Part shown: positions 1 through 11,570 of the stretch, in pieces
Layout: every line of letters starts with the position of its first letter
Position numbering within the stretch: position 1 is the first letter of the stretch
Assembly (NCBI GenBank): GCA_033239525.1
Contig: BSYO01000031.1
Span: forward strand, 2,170,001-2,234,000
DNA: 64,000 nt
Reading direction: 5' to 3'
Source: Nepenthes gracilis
Lineage: Eukaryota > Streptophyta > Magnoliopsida > Caryophyllales > Nepenthaceae
The notes under the pieces: generated by a model
Told to the model about the DNA's origin: nothing
The model's input: the letters and a program-made list of their open reading frames with translations, nothing else
The model's database searches: none
Position numbers and translations under genes: made by a program

Positions 1-164
1 CCATTTGGTGGACTGAGATGCCTCCTCCTCAGGGCTGTATTTGTAATACCCAAACTTCTCATTTGATGTATTTTGAATGTATTTATTAATTTTAGGATGT
101 ATTGGATCCATCAGTTTAATGGTATTTTATGAAAATTTTAAAGGTTTTGGAGTCGATATTCTAT

Positions 165-400
165 GCTTGAGGCGCAATTCGGGCATGGGTGAGGCGTGGA
201 TTCCAGTATGTGGGTACCCAAGGAGCGCTCGAGGCTAGCGCGAGCACCGATTCCAAATCCGCTGTGCTCGATTAGCACTTGAGTGGCGCTTGAGTGCGAG
301 TCTAGGTATATTAGACGCGTAGGTTAGGGTTTTAGTCATTTTTTGCACGAAGCCAAAAGAGTAGAGAGGAAGAGAAGGAAGAGGAGGAGAGAGAAAGTGC
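165..400 (+). promoter_or_regulatory. LTR promoter: GC-rich U3, TATA box, GA-rich leader
   Basis: A GC-rich block with repeated CTCGAG and CTTGAGTG words is followed by a TATA-like sequence near 305 and an almost pure purine tract at 361-397. The same order recurs in other LTRs of the window: 9880-10080 and 47815-48020 on the plus strand, and 21250-21420, 28200-28400, 30840-31080, 49270-49450, 53520-53760 and 56320-56560 on the minus strand. It is inferred to be the element's Pol II promoter and the start of its transcript. GA tracts are known binding sites of plant BBR/BPC proteins, but binding here is speculative. Confidence 0.6.
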
Positions 401-821
401 CGATTGGACATCTCGGAGCTTCTGTTTATCAGATTTACAAAGTGTAAGGTTAAGATAACTATCCGTAACCCAAATCTTTTGACTATTTTCGTGTTCACTA
501 ATGTTTGTATATATTTTGGAAATTTTGTTTACATGCATATGATTTTTGTGTACCCCTCTATTTATTACTTACATGCATGTATGTTTTACCAGTTGTACGA
601 CATGTTTTCACGAGCATTTGTGATTTTGAAGAATTTTGTGATTTATGAAAACCCGGACGATAAATATATATATTTAGATATCCTTATGTTGTGAAATTAT
701 GGACCAGGCCTTGCGTCAGCCCACACGTATGCTGTCGGGGTCGAGGTCACTACGGGACTATGGTGGTCCGAGACCCTGGTGGGTCATTTTGTGATCCAAG
801 GTATGAGATTTTGTGGTACTG

Positions 822-890
822 CTCCTGACAAGGAGGCTTAGTCCTGACAAGGACATATATGATATGTAGTCCCCTTCCGACCGTAGGAAG
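822..890 (+). repeat. Hairpin cluster in LTR
   Basis: Three short inverted repeats follow each other. CTCCT-GACA-AGGAG is at 822-835, GTCCT-GACA-AGGAC at 841-854 and CTTCC-(7 nt)-GGAAG at 874-890. They lie about 780-850 bases from the LTR start. Equivalent hairpins with different stem sequences sit at the same LTR position in at least seven other copies. They should be present in the element's RNA. Their function is unknown. Confidence 0.7.
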
Positions 891-2111
891 TTTGCGGTGT
901 ATTATAGTTGATGTACCCCACTATGTATTTAAATAAGAATCATTGTAAGAAATTAATGAAAATTAATATATTCAGAAGACTTAATATATATAACAAAACT
1001 TGATATTGTATCCAAAATTATGGGTAGTAAAATATAGTGAGCAAGTTTTTAACTTATAGGAGCCAAAGTACAAGTCTGGCTTTGAGTTACTTGCCTAAAT
1101 CATAATTGGGTTTTGAGCTGCTAGCTTAAATTGCAGTCAATATAGCCATGATTACCGGATGAGGGTAATCCTTCATCAAGTTGGTCTAATAATATTTGGT
1201 TCTCCGATTTTATGTATGCTTTGTATTTTTACATGTATTTGTGAGGATTATAATTTAAGATGTGTGGATTGGCCCGTGGATTGGGTAATAGGAATGCATC
1301 GTATGTATGGATATATGTAAAAACCCATAGCACATTTTGATTTTATGATTTAGTTTCGGTATTCATTTGCTTTCAGCATATGATATTATAATTTAGATTT
1401 GGATAATGGTATGTGTCTCACATGGATGTGGTGACAGTCGTGATTATATGATGTGATCTCGGATCGTTTAATTTGATATGTATCGTCCATGAGATTTGAC
1501 CAGATTGTTATTTGTTATAATTATATCCCTAAGAGATTATTTGATACGAATGATGATCTAGTATAAAACATCTTCTCAACTTTCAGTGATTTTGACGGAC
1601 CTTGTGGTTTGTTTTATATGTGGCATCTCATTCCATTTGATTTATATGTATTGTTTTATATGATGATACTTGTTAAATTTTAGGCTTACGTTTTTATATT
1701 TTATCTATTCAGACTAGTGTCGTGGATATGATTTGTAAGAGTTTGGACTCAATCAGACACAATATTATTCTTTTGGTGAGTTGGATATTTATGCCTATTA
1801 GGCTTCTGATCTCGGAGGTGTAATTTTAGTTATTGTATTTGGCCGGTTGTGGGCCATAGTCTCTGTAATGAGAATTATGGGATATTTGTGCTATATCCCA
1901 TTTTTGACTTATGATTAGCATGTCATATTTTATATTTTTTGAATTTATATTCGTTGAGGTCCTGTGCGGGTTGTTTAGTATTTGGGTTCATTTATATTTG
2001 GATCATCACTCCCAGGTTGGATATTGTGGTTGTTGATGATATATTTGATCTTATTTTTCAATGTTATTTTTATTTGATTTGCGTATTGTATACCTGGAAT
2101 GTGACAGTATT

Positions 2112-2759
2112 AGAGAGGACTACTTGACATTAGTTGAGAGAAGAGGTAACCACCCTCCAAAATTTGGATCTTGATAAGTATAACATGAGGCTGGTTTGGG
2201 TCGAGTATAAAAGAGGGTTACCAAGGCATATTTCATATGTATCCTCAAGCATTAGCTTTGAATGTTAGAGAAGAGTTCCTTTTGTTTCCTGCTTATGGTT
2301 GCGTAGGCTCCATGCTAGCTCCGAGCATGCCCTCTCCTTTGCAAATGAGTAACGCTTCGTGAAGTAAGGCACAAAGAGCCCCTCCATTTATAGCTGAAAA
2401 GGGAGATCAGCCAATATTAAATTAAGAGATTGCGCTAATGGTAAAGAATTGCTAAGTGGCAGAGCATCGAATCAGATCATACTGAACATAGTAAGAATTT
2501 GCAATACGCATGAAAAAGGAGCACGCCTAAGAAAGGAGCACGCATGAAGGCCTGTAGGCGACATCTCATCAGGAACACGCTGTGGGTTGAAAATTCAAAC
2601 CTCCAGATATGAGAGGCTAGTGATGGATTCGGTAACTCACGGGTTGGCTCAGAATCCAACCAGTACAGAGAAGACCAGTCTAGGAAGCTACAACCCAGCA
2701 AGAGCTCCTCCAAGCCCATGAACCAGAGTTCGTAGCGGTGGGCCCAAGTGGTATGACCC
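2112..2759. other. Unassigned repeat-like DNA
   Basis: No coding region is evident. A TATA-like TATAAAAG lies near 2208 on the plus strand, and TTTATAGCT near 2390 could be a TATA box on the minus strand. This suggests LTR promoter fragments, but no ends could be found. Confidence 0.3.
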
Positions 2760-3690
2760 ATGACTATCTAGCAATATATGGGCCATCAGAGTTGGTCATT
2801 GGACGGTCCCCATAGGAATAGCTCAGGTTGATCTAGCTCGATAGATAAATCCAAACGGCTACTGTCACTATGTGGTACCTCACAGCTGCAGGAGCAAGAA
2901 TCACAGGCGACAACCACTAACCTATCTCCCTGAGAATTACGGCGGTACAAAGTGCCAGAGGGGGAAACATGATGATTGCTCTCCCAAAGGCACAGAACCG
3001 TAATTCCTGCAACCCACAACTGCAGGCGTATAGTGTCGCCTACTCACGATCACAAAGTCAGGGGGCCCCAAGACTGACTACCCAGCGCTCACTCTGTAAA
3101 TACATCTCTTCCTCCATAGAAAAAAGGGATTCTGGTTCCACCTCAACCTTGATACACAAATCGATCCAGTGATCAAGCGACCAGGTGCAATCAAGCGCCT
3201 GAACATTCAAATGCCCTTGGTGCTACCTTCTCTATCTTACATAAAAGCCATTCTCCCGTGAGTGCAACTCCCAGACTGAAAGCTACTCTCCGATGAGTGT
3301 ACCATTCTCAAAAAGCCATTTTTCTAAGTGTGAAACTCTCATTCTTAGAGCCACTCCCCCGTGAGTGCAAATTCTTCTAAGCCGCTCACTCTTTGGATGC
3401 ACTAAACAAAACCTAACCCTCCACCAAACACTCAATACTGTCATACTTGTACTTACGCATTACTTGTTCATCTTCCTATCTTTCTATTTAATTAAGAAAG
3501 ATAACTGACTTGAATATCAAATGATATATTAGGGAGTGAGTCCTACCATCTTCTAGCATCTCATTTATTAGTTATGGTGTATAGGATCCAGATTTGAAGC
3601 ACCGAAGAACAAACCTGCTACCAGTCAGACTCCCGAATTACATGGCTTTCTAATTTGTTCAATAATCAGGATCTAGGGATGCATCGAAAT
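2760..3690 (+). mobile_element. LTR-like remnant, Athila/Tat-like family, copy 1
   Basis: A TATA-like GTAAATAC near 3096 is followed by a run of diverged repeats of the form AGCCACTC...GTGAGTGCAA (3240-3400). A U5-like tail with CTTTCTATTT...AAGAAAGAT ends near GGATGCATCG (about 3690). The order and wording parallel the segment at 4017-4957. LTRs with such repeats in the R region are known from plant Athila/Tat elements. The left border is a guess, no target duplication was found, and no coding region is attached. Confidence 0.5.
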
Positions 3691-4016
3691 AATGCCTCTA
3701 TAAAAAGTTATTAATTACATAAAATATAATTTTCTAAGAATTTGTTTTTTGAACTTGGTTGTTTTTTAAAACAAAAAAATACAAATTTTATCTACGATCA
3801 TATGCAATTTAAAAAAAGTAGTCGGCCTATTTTTCAGATAATGCCCATCCAACGATGGGCCGATCCAACGATGGGCCTAACTGTCAACATGCCAAGAAGA
3901 GCGAGGGTCCAACGAGCAGCGATCAAAGACCATGAAAGGAGACCGATCCAGCCCAACCCAGTTGCAATTACAGCAGCCAAGATGAGGCTTAGTAAGTAAT
4001 GGGCCAAGGGGATAAG
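3691..4016. other. Spacer between two LTR-like remnants; 17-bp tandem pair
   Basis: AT-rich DNA passes into a GC-richer stretch. At 3844-3877 a 17-bp unit built on CATCCAACGATGGGC occurs twice in tandem, and each unit is partly self-complementary (CCCAT...ATGGG). No coding region is supported. Confidence 0.45.
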
Positions 4017-4957
4017 TGTTAATGGCCCAATCGGTAACACAGACAGATGAACCAATCAAAAAGAATATTGGCCAGACAGCTAGCACAGTAGACATAGTAC
4101 GCGCATGTAACGGTCAGTGTACGGGTATATAGGCGCAACCTGTAGCCATCGCCACAACAGTCTAATGAACAAGTTGAGAGAACCACTCACGGCCACGTCA
4201 TCGTTGCAAGGCGACAACTGATAATGGTGGCTCCTGTTAATGCCCCAATAGCTGGCAAATCCTAACAAATACTTGTCACGAGCCTTGGTGCCAAATCCTT
4301 CTCCACGAAACATTATAAATACCCCTTACCTTCACAGAGAATGGGTATCTGCTTTTTTTGGGTGAGACAGGACCTATTTTGGGAGAAGGCTATTTGAACA
4401 CAGGGAAAGAGATAACTAAGCTTTCTAATGCAAACTTTCTCTTTTCACACCAGGTCGAGTTGCCTTTTTCCTCTCTCCCCTTAGTGAGCCACTTCAATCA
4501 GTGCACCCCTAATAAGCCACTCACTAAGTGCAACCCTAATAAGCTACTCCAATCAAGTGCCTTCTTCCATCTCTCTAAGCCACTTCTCGCCGAACGCCTT
4601 TAAGTGAGCTACTCATCAAGTGTTATACACCGAAGCCCAGTCCTTTATCCCTCTAAGTTGCTTCCCGTCGAGTGTATTCATGAGCCCAATCCTCCTCTCA
4701 CATCCTCCACATAAGTACAACTTTACATTCTTACATCTTCTCATATTTCTATTTTCTTAGAAAGATTTATAATTTGAGCGTTGGAGGATAAATCGAGAAG
4801 TAAATCCTATCAATCTTCCAACGTATTATTTATAATTTGTGGTGCTTAGGTTCCAAATTAATAGAGATATAGATCGAACCCGCTCTAATTCAACTCACAG
4901 TGAAAGATCGAGTGACTCCCTAATCCGTCCAATAATTCGAATACTAAGGATGCATCA
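4017..4957 (+). mobile_element. LTR-like remnant, Athila/Tat-like family, copy 2
   Basis: The segment may start at TGTTAATGGCCC and end at GGATGCATCA. It has a clear TATA box (TATAAATA near 4314), a pyrimidine-rich leader, and repeats of AGCCACTCACTAAGTGCAA type at 4485-4680. The U5-like part contains TTTGAGCGTTGGAGG, similar to a phrase common in plant Athila/Tat LTRs. It resembles the segment at 2760-3690 in order and wording. No matching target duplication or primer site was seen, so the borders are approximate. Confidence 0.55.
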
Positions 4958-7900
4958 ACCATACTATATAAGAATTTTTTGTCAAAACAAATTGAGCCGA
5001 TTGAGGTAGCTGGCTCTGATCATGTCTAGTTTGTCAATATAAAAAAAATGTACCTCAATGAGAAAAAGAAGAAGAAGAAGAACTAAAGAAATTAAAAAAT
5101 TTTAAAAATTAAAATGAGGACCCAATAAAGACAGATAATTATAAGATGATTGTGAATGCATGAGATAAATAGTATTTATCAGATAGAGCAATGGTATTGG
5201 ATTTGGGGGAGTACATCTTTTTAGAGATATCTCCACCTTCGAATGAAAATTCAATACCGGAGATTTGAAAATATAAAAAGTTATATATATAGTATTTTTA
5301 CTATTTTTTTACAATGTTAATATCCATTGAATATTTAATTATTTAATTTTTTTTAAAAAAAAAGTACCTATTTTGATAATTTTTTTTTTGTTTTGAATTT
5401 CATTCATATGATTTTTGACATCTAACAGATGAAAGAGATGCCGGTTATGGTACTTGTCCCACCTATCTCCACCCTCTCAACGCATAGGACCTACTAATAT
5501 TTTAAAAAAATAAAAAAAAAATTAAAATGGGTTTCAAAAATAGACAATGCAGTCATAAAACAGATATAAATAAAGTAAAATACATAGCATATCAGTCAAT
5601 TATATTAATAATACTTATTCCACACATCTATACTAGATCTCTATATATAGGATCCATTAAATTTTTTTATAATAAAATATTTAAAGTTAGTTCTGAATAC
5701 AGACAATATATTATAAGATGACTATAAATCAACGAAATAAACAGTATTTTTATCGGCGAAATAAATGCCCATGCTTCCTTCCTCATCCTTTCCAAATCAA
5801 GTTACTATTTAGCCATGTAGCTTCATTTTGAGCATTGGGGGACCAAAGCCAATTGAAAGGGAAATCACATTCTACAATTTCCATTTCCCTGTCCATGGCC
5901 TCCTTGCTCTGTCAATGTCCGTACGGCTAATCAGCTATTTTCTCATGCATCAACAGCTGAAATAAAAATCTCATAATCAATTTGATTTCTTCATTCGACC
6001 TACTCCCAATCGCAGCAGACTCGAATAAATTGATAGATGAGATGCAGATGATTTCAATTAATGCGAGACTTTTCCATGTCGGATTGCCTGTCTATTGTGC
6101 TTAGAGATCGGACCTGTTTCTGTTTGACATGATCTGGACGTATCCCGACGTTAACTTTGTCTCGTACAGTTTTGTTTTTGAAAAGACATCCCGAAGAGAG
6201 AAAGAAGCATTCCCGCCTTATAAGTAGGATCAGGGGTGGATTCAAAAATTTTATAGTGTGAATAATACACGATATGATTTACGTAATTATTATGTCATAA
6301 AATTAAAAAAAATACGGATAAAATAATTAAATATAATACAGAATTGACAGATATTTATTAATTAAACTATAACCATCATCGGCAAGATTTTCTATTCTGA
6401 AAATAATGTATGGTAGTATTATTGCGAACATTATCATAAGAAGCCGGCTTATTGAAGGGTGGATGAGACAAATGGATAGGGTTTACCCTAATTTTTATAA
6501 TTAGGGAGAATAGCTACCATTAAATTAAAGAAAAAATTGATAATTATAATTTTATTTAACCTTAGCCGTTGGATGAGTTCTTAATCTACTGGCCCTTATT
6601 TCTGCTATAAAAAGACCTTTTAATCAAAAAAATACAAAAAGAAAATAAATTAAAAAATAACACAATGAGCCACTAATTTTTTTAAAATGGAGAGAGACAG
6701 AGTTGGGAAGTCGGGCAGAGGGCAGTGCAACACTATAAATTATAAATTATTATTATTATTAATTAAGTAAATAAAAAATTAGTAAGAGTAAAATAACAAC
6801 TTAGAGAAATAATTTAGTCATATTAATTAACAAAAAATTTAGTAAAGTTAATTAAAAATATCAGCCGAGTTAGCAAAATATTATAATCTAATTATTAATG
6901 TATTTAATATTTTTGTTATATTTATAATAATATATATTTAAGTGGGGTCAATTGACCCCACTGTGTTATAAATACACATTTACCTTTAAGTAGGATATTA
7001 TCACTTAATCAATATAAGACAATTTATATCCACAATATAATCAATATGAGACAATTTTTTCAATATATCTCTTAATAGCAAAGCGTCGTAGAACAAGAAA
7101 GACATAAAATATATCAAGCAGCTATCCTCGTTCAACCTGATTTTTTTTCTTAAAACAGTAAATATTTTCACTTATAAGAATGAGAAAATTACTTTATTCA
7201 ACTGATATGGGATAATTCACTCTCACAACATGACCTACGATGAAGAGAAGGCCATGATGCTATATTGGAGGCGATGATATAACTTTACACAGATAGTGCT
7301 TTTATTAAGTTCACAGTTATTTTTTGGTTTATAACTGGAAAGCTTTTTTTCTGTTTGCGAGTCATTGTGGGGCGTTTTTTTAAGGATTAAATAGTATGAA
7401 AAGGGATAGCAATCTGGCGCATTCGACACATTACCTCAAAGCAAATAATATTTCAAATAAAAACAGATACGACTTTAAAACACAGTACTGTTTTATACAC
7501 ATTTAATTGATAGTGATGGGACATAATTTCGATTACATGTGATAAACAAAAAGGTCTACAACGATTCAATATTTTATAAGATTTTACTGTAATTCAATTT
7601 TACCAACTGACATTGATTGCGACATTTACATTACCTCTCAAATTAATAGAATTGAAGTACTTCTACCTAAGACAATGGCATATGGAATGTTTTTTAATAT
7701 TAGGGTGGCTCTAAAAAATTTTACTCTTAAAATTGTCCAAATCAATCAAATCAAGCCAAATAAAAAGCGGTTCATAATGATTTGATAGACACATGATTTA
7801 TTAATAACTTTATTTTATATTCAAATTATATCTTCAATTTTGTCGAGATCTAATAAGTTTAGTCGGACTAAACTAAACCAAATACAATTTGAAATGTGTC

Positions 7901-8166
7901 TGAGATAATTTTAATATTGTCACTTGTTTACTGTGATATTTATGTATAGTATATTTAATTGTCCAGATAAATTTTAGGCTAAAAAGCATAGTATTATAAA
8001 CAGTATAAATTATTCAAACTAAACCAACCTGTATATTAAAGGTCTGAATGAGTTATCTTAACTAGTGTTTGATTTGATTTGGCAAAATTCATACTATTTA
8101 TAAGATACAGTTTAATTACTGATTAATCTCAAATTCGTACCAGACTAATCTATATTCAACGCGTTT
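4958..8166. other. AT-rich intergenic DNA, no gene seen
   Basis: No open frame has convincing codon use or a known domain. The stretch 5760-6240 is less repetitive and has more balanced composition than its surroundings; it may be old single-copy sequence, but nothing in it could be identified. A perfect 22-bp palindrome lies at 6941-6962. Confidence 0.4.
6941..6962. repeat. Perfect 22-bp palindrome
   Basis: AGTGGGGTCAATTGACCCC followed by ACT reads the same on both strands. It sits alone in AT-rich DNA. It could be a transposon remnant or a protein-binding site; nothing nearby decides between them. Confidence 0.7.
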
Positions 8167-8410
8167 GGGGGCTTTGGTTGGTAGCTGAATTGAATATGAC
8201 GAGGGTATATGTCGATACCCAAAAAAATAAAATAGAAATGGATATTCAATTAATTAATTTTTATAACAAATAACTATTTTACTAAAAAATGATTATCACA
8301 CCACCAATGCGGTGGCGGCCGGCGCTGACAGCCACCGAAGAAGTGGTGTGTGAGGGTGGTTAGTGACGGGAAACCAATGGATTTATAATTTTACGCAACC
8401 AAACACTCCC
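8167..8410. mobile_element. Tourist-like MITE (PIF/Harbinger type)
   Basis: The left end GGGGGCTTTGGTTGGTAGC is an imperfect inverted copy of the right end, which reads GGGAGTGTTTGGTTGCGTA on the other strand. The element is 244 bp long and non-coding. It is flanked by TTT (8164-8166) and TTA (8411-8413), close to the TTA/TAA target typical of PIF/Harbinger elements. A GC-rich core (8310-8360) has its own short self-complementary parts. The match is by pattern only. Confidence 0.5.
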
Positions 8411-8691
8411 TTACTGTTGGAAGAACTGATTAAACATAAGAAAACTATTAATCGTACTCTATAAAATAATCATGTTGCTTGTTCGGTCCAATCTGTCGGA
8501 CACAATTTTTCCGCATATTGTCAAGAATGTGATGGATAAGCACAATATATATATATATATATATTACTAAATTAAATTATAGATTGAATATAATTATTGA
8601 TAAAAATGATTGAATTATTTAAAATATGTTATACATGATAAAGTATATAAATTATTAATTTATTAGATTAATTAAATAAGTATAATCCTAC

Positions 8692-8696
<5 letters not shown>

Positions 8697-8727
<31 letters not shown>
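8697..8727. repeat. (TA)n microsatellite
   Basis: About 15 uninterrupted TA dinucleotides. The flanks are AT-rich and non-coding. Confidence 0.95.
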
Positions 8728-8731
<4 letters not shown>

Positions 8732-9575
8732 GATGTACCCGTTCTAAACGTATCCTTTAATGAAAACGATATATTATTTTCAATAGCTATGTTCTTTCGA
8801 GATATACCCGTTGAGCGAAAATATATTACTTATCAATAATTATATTTAGTTATGACACATCTTTTGGATAAAAAGATGGACATTTTAATAATTAAAAAAA
8901 TATATTTTTTTCTATAAAAGGATGTCTGTGACTGTCATTTTGGGATGTACAAATTTGTATAAAATTTCTACAAACCAAAGGAGAAGAAAGAGAAATTACC
9001 TCCCCATTCTTTGGGTTACGATGTTGCACAAAGACTTGACAATAATTGATTCAGTTATGTAAATTTATTATATATATAATTGATTAGTGAATAAATATGA
9101 TAATAAAGGTCCTCAAAAATATAATTTTTATCTCATTAAAGTATATTACATGAATTAGATCAAAATTTATGATTTTAAATATAAATTTTAAAATTAAATA
9201 CATACCTAGTTTTTTTTTAAATAATATATCTCATCAAACCACATTCTTGTATAAATAATGACCTTTTTGATAAACATTACTCTTTTGAATATTTTTAGGT
9301 GATATTCTCTAAAAATATTATACATATCTAATATATGTAGTTATTTTTTGTAAAAATATTAATTTTTAAATAAAAAAGCACCTGAAAATCAAAACATTCA
9401 TGACCGGTCTAAGCAAACCCGATTTTGATTATAAACGAACAAAATTATGACATTTAGCCTATAAATGCATGTCCCATGATTATTCTCACTGTTGACTTAT
9501 AAATGCATGGTATTCTCCGAATATGCATGCCACGAGCTATTTAAAAATAGGAATATTTTTGGGATATTCTCTTTA
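8728..9575. other. AT-rich intergenic DNA, no gene seen
   Basis: Low-complexity AT-rich sequence with scattered short repeats such as GATATTCTCT near 9300 and 9563. No reading frame, RNA gene or element border is supported. Confidence 0.4.
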
Positions 9576-9725
9576 GATATCTCTGAAAGGTTATTTTTTA
9601 GGTATAATATTTTATTTATTTATTTATATTAATAAACTCATACATAAATAGATATCTTTGAAAGATTATTTTTAAAATATGATATTTTATTTATCCATTC
9701 ATATTAATAAACTTATATATAAATA
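9576..9725. repeat. 75-bp tandem duplication
   Basis: Units 9576-9650 and 9651-9725 both run from GATATCT(C/T)TGAAAG to a stretch ending ATAAATA. They differ at scattered sites, so this is an old head-to-tail duplication in non-coding DNA. Confidence 0.8.
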
Positions 9726-9771
9726 GATGTGTAGATGAAACCTCACATCACAATTAGTAATTAGAAGATAT

Positions 9772-11570
9772 TCGTAACCTATGAGGTTTCAAATTTCAAA
9801 ATATAATAATTAAATGATAATTAAGTTAATATAATTAAGATTAGACTTAGTTTATATGAAAAATTAAGTTTTGGGATTATAGGAAGTGTTGGCGGGGGAA
9901 GGCCCATCAGGCGCCTCCGGCGATGTTGCAAGCGCCTGAACTTGTGGGCCAGCGCCCGGGGTAGTAGTTGAAAGCAACGCAGGTTCAAGCGTCTGCCTGC
10001 AATATAAAAGGCCGCGAGGGTTTTGTTCTACTTATTTCTGGCATTCCCACACACGAAGAGAGAGAGAGAGAGTGCAAGGAGAATAGAAAGGAAGAAGAAT
10101 CCGAGGTTTTCGAGTTTGATTTCAAGTTAGAACTAGTTAGAAAGGTGATAAATCGGATCGAAGTAAGTGCATTCATACTATTTTCTCTCGTTTCATTACA
10201 CTTTTATTTCATTTTCTTCGAGTATTCTCATTCCGATACCCAATTAAGTTTACATTTTATATTACACATCACTTAAGTGTGTAAAACTTCGATTTCATAT
10301 TCGATTTGTGAGATTTGGGCGGTATTTTACATTCGAAATTCCTAACCTGCACCCGGACCACTTTTACCCATTTATTTTGAGTTTTATGTATGATTTGGAT
10401 TTAGATAATTGAAAATTCACGACTTGAGTATGAAATTTTACCGATTTGATGTCCGATTTCTCATATTTTGTGCAGTTTATGCACACCGGAATCTAAGCCT
10501 GTGCCCAACACCTTTCCTACCCTTTCCTTGCAAACTTATGTACAAAATGGACTTAGAAAATTGAACCCCAACTTATGAATTTGATTGATTTATATTTAAT
10601 TAAATATATTATAGATATGTTAATTTTGTATGTTTTGAAATCACGTTATGAACTGTTTTGAAGGAATTTATCATCCGAAAACTCTAAAATTGCATTTGGT
10701 TTAATGTAATAAGAATTTTCTAATTCTTTTAAGTTCTAAATGATTTATGTATGAAATTTAGATCATATGAGGATTTACACTCACAAAGATATGAAAATAC
10801 GTATTTATACAAACTTTATGAAAAAAGGATCAAAGAGGGGTATTCTACAATTAAGTGATGAACTTATTAACCGTTCTCCAATAGAGTGGGAATAAAAGAT
10901 TAATGGGCTTAAAAGAAAAATTTTTTAAGAAAATAAGAAATTAAGAATTTGAATCGAGAAATGTTCATCAGATATGTTATGACCCTTTTTGTGTTGGCAT
11001 ATTTCGTGACTATATTTGATTATGTGTTGATGTTGGGTTATGTTCAATAAAGTGCTGCATCAACTTAGTTTCGTGGCTGTCTATCCTCGGTGTCATGTGC
11101 TTGCTATTCTTTTGATCTACGCTCGAGCTGAGTTTCTAGTAGCATCGCGCCTGCCGTGCGCTCACTAGTTGCTCGAGCCCCAATTTCAATAGCCTCTCGC
11201 CTACTGTGCATTCGCTATGGGCTCGAGTCCCAAAACCAGTAACCCTGCGCCCGAAGCTCACCGCCTTCTCGCTTGAGTGCCCATGCGTTTTCCGCTTGAA
11301 ACCCTAAGCACGCTCGCCGTGCTCGAGCGTTGCAACAACTGTCATTTTTTAAACGTCTTTTTCGAGCTTATTTATATATTTCTTCCTTCTTTTACTTGTC
11401 ATACTTCTTGCTTATACATTTTTGAGTGCCCCCTTTGAAAGAAAATAATATTCTATTACTTTAATCTTACTCAAGTTGAGAAAACCTCAAATATATTATT
11501 GTGTTCTTATGTTACGGTTTTTTTATCACATTCACTTTACCATTACAACTCTACCTTCCCATCTTTCTTC
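9772..11570 (+). mobile_element. LTR-like segment, plus strand
   Basis: The segment may begin near TCGTAACCTATGAGG, which resembles a mutated LTR start. It contains a GC-rich block with AGGCGCCT and AAGCGCCTG words (9885-9960), a TATA box in AATATAAAAGGCC (10000-10012) and a GA-rich leader (10057-10100). Two diverged ~130-bp repeats follow at about 10345-10590, and 50-bp repeats at 11121-11318. The promoter order matches the main LTR family, but the downstream part does not align with the intact copy by eye. The right border is unknown; TTGGCGACATTG near 11572 could be a decayed primer site. No coding sequence is seen. Confidence 0.4.
11121..11318 (+). repeat. Exact 50-bp-period tandem repeat
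   Basis: Units start at 11121, 11171, 11221 and 11271, each with GC(T)TCGAG or GCTTGAG, and all are spaced exactly 50 bp apart. The first three share the pattern GCTCGAG...AGT...GCGCC; the fourth is partial. They are GC-rich in AT-rich surroundings and use the same CTCGAG word as the U3 of the main LTR family, so they may be U3 enhancer-like repeats. Confidence 0.75.

Larger units (their letters stand above)
42..2106 (+). mobile_element. Complete solo LTR, main Ty3/gypsy family
   Basis: This 2,065-bp LTR begins TGTAATACCC and ends GGAATGTGACA, the canonical TG...CA form. It is flanked by a perfect 5-bp duplication, GTATT, at 37-41 and 2107-2111. No internal region adjoins it, so it is a solo LTR left by recombination between the two LTRs of an element. 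From left to right it has an AT-rich start, a GC-rich U3 with GCTCGAG and CTTGAG words (about 170-300), a TATA-like box near 305, a GA-rich leader (361-397) and a hairpin cluster (822-890). The clean ends and duplication make it the best-preserved copy in the window and a reference for the others. Confidence 0.9.

Noticed and set aside
2477..3172. Frames of 67-94 codons on both strands
   Set aside because: They overlap the LTR-like remnant and have no domain or consistent codon bias.
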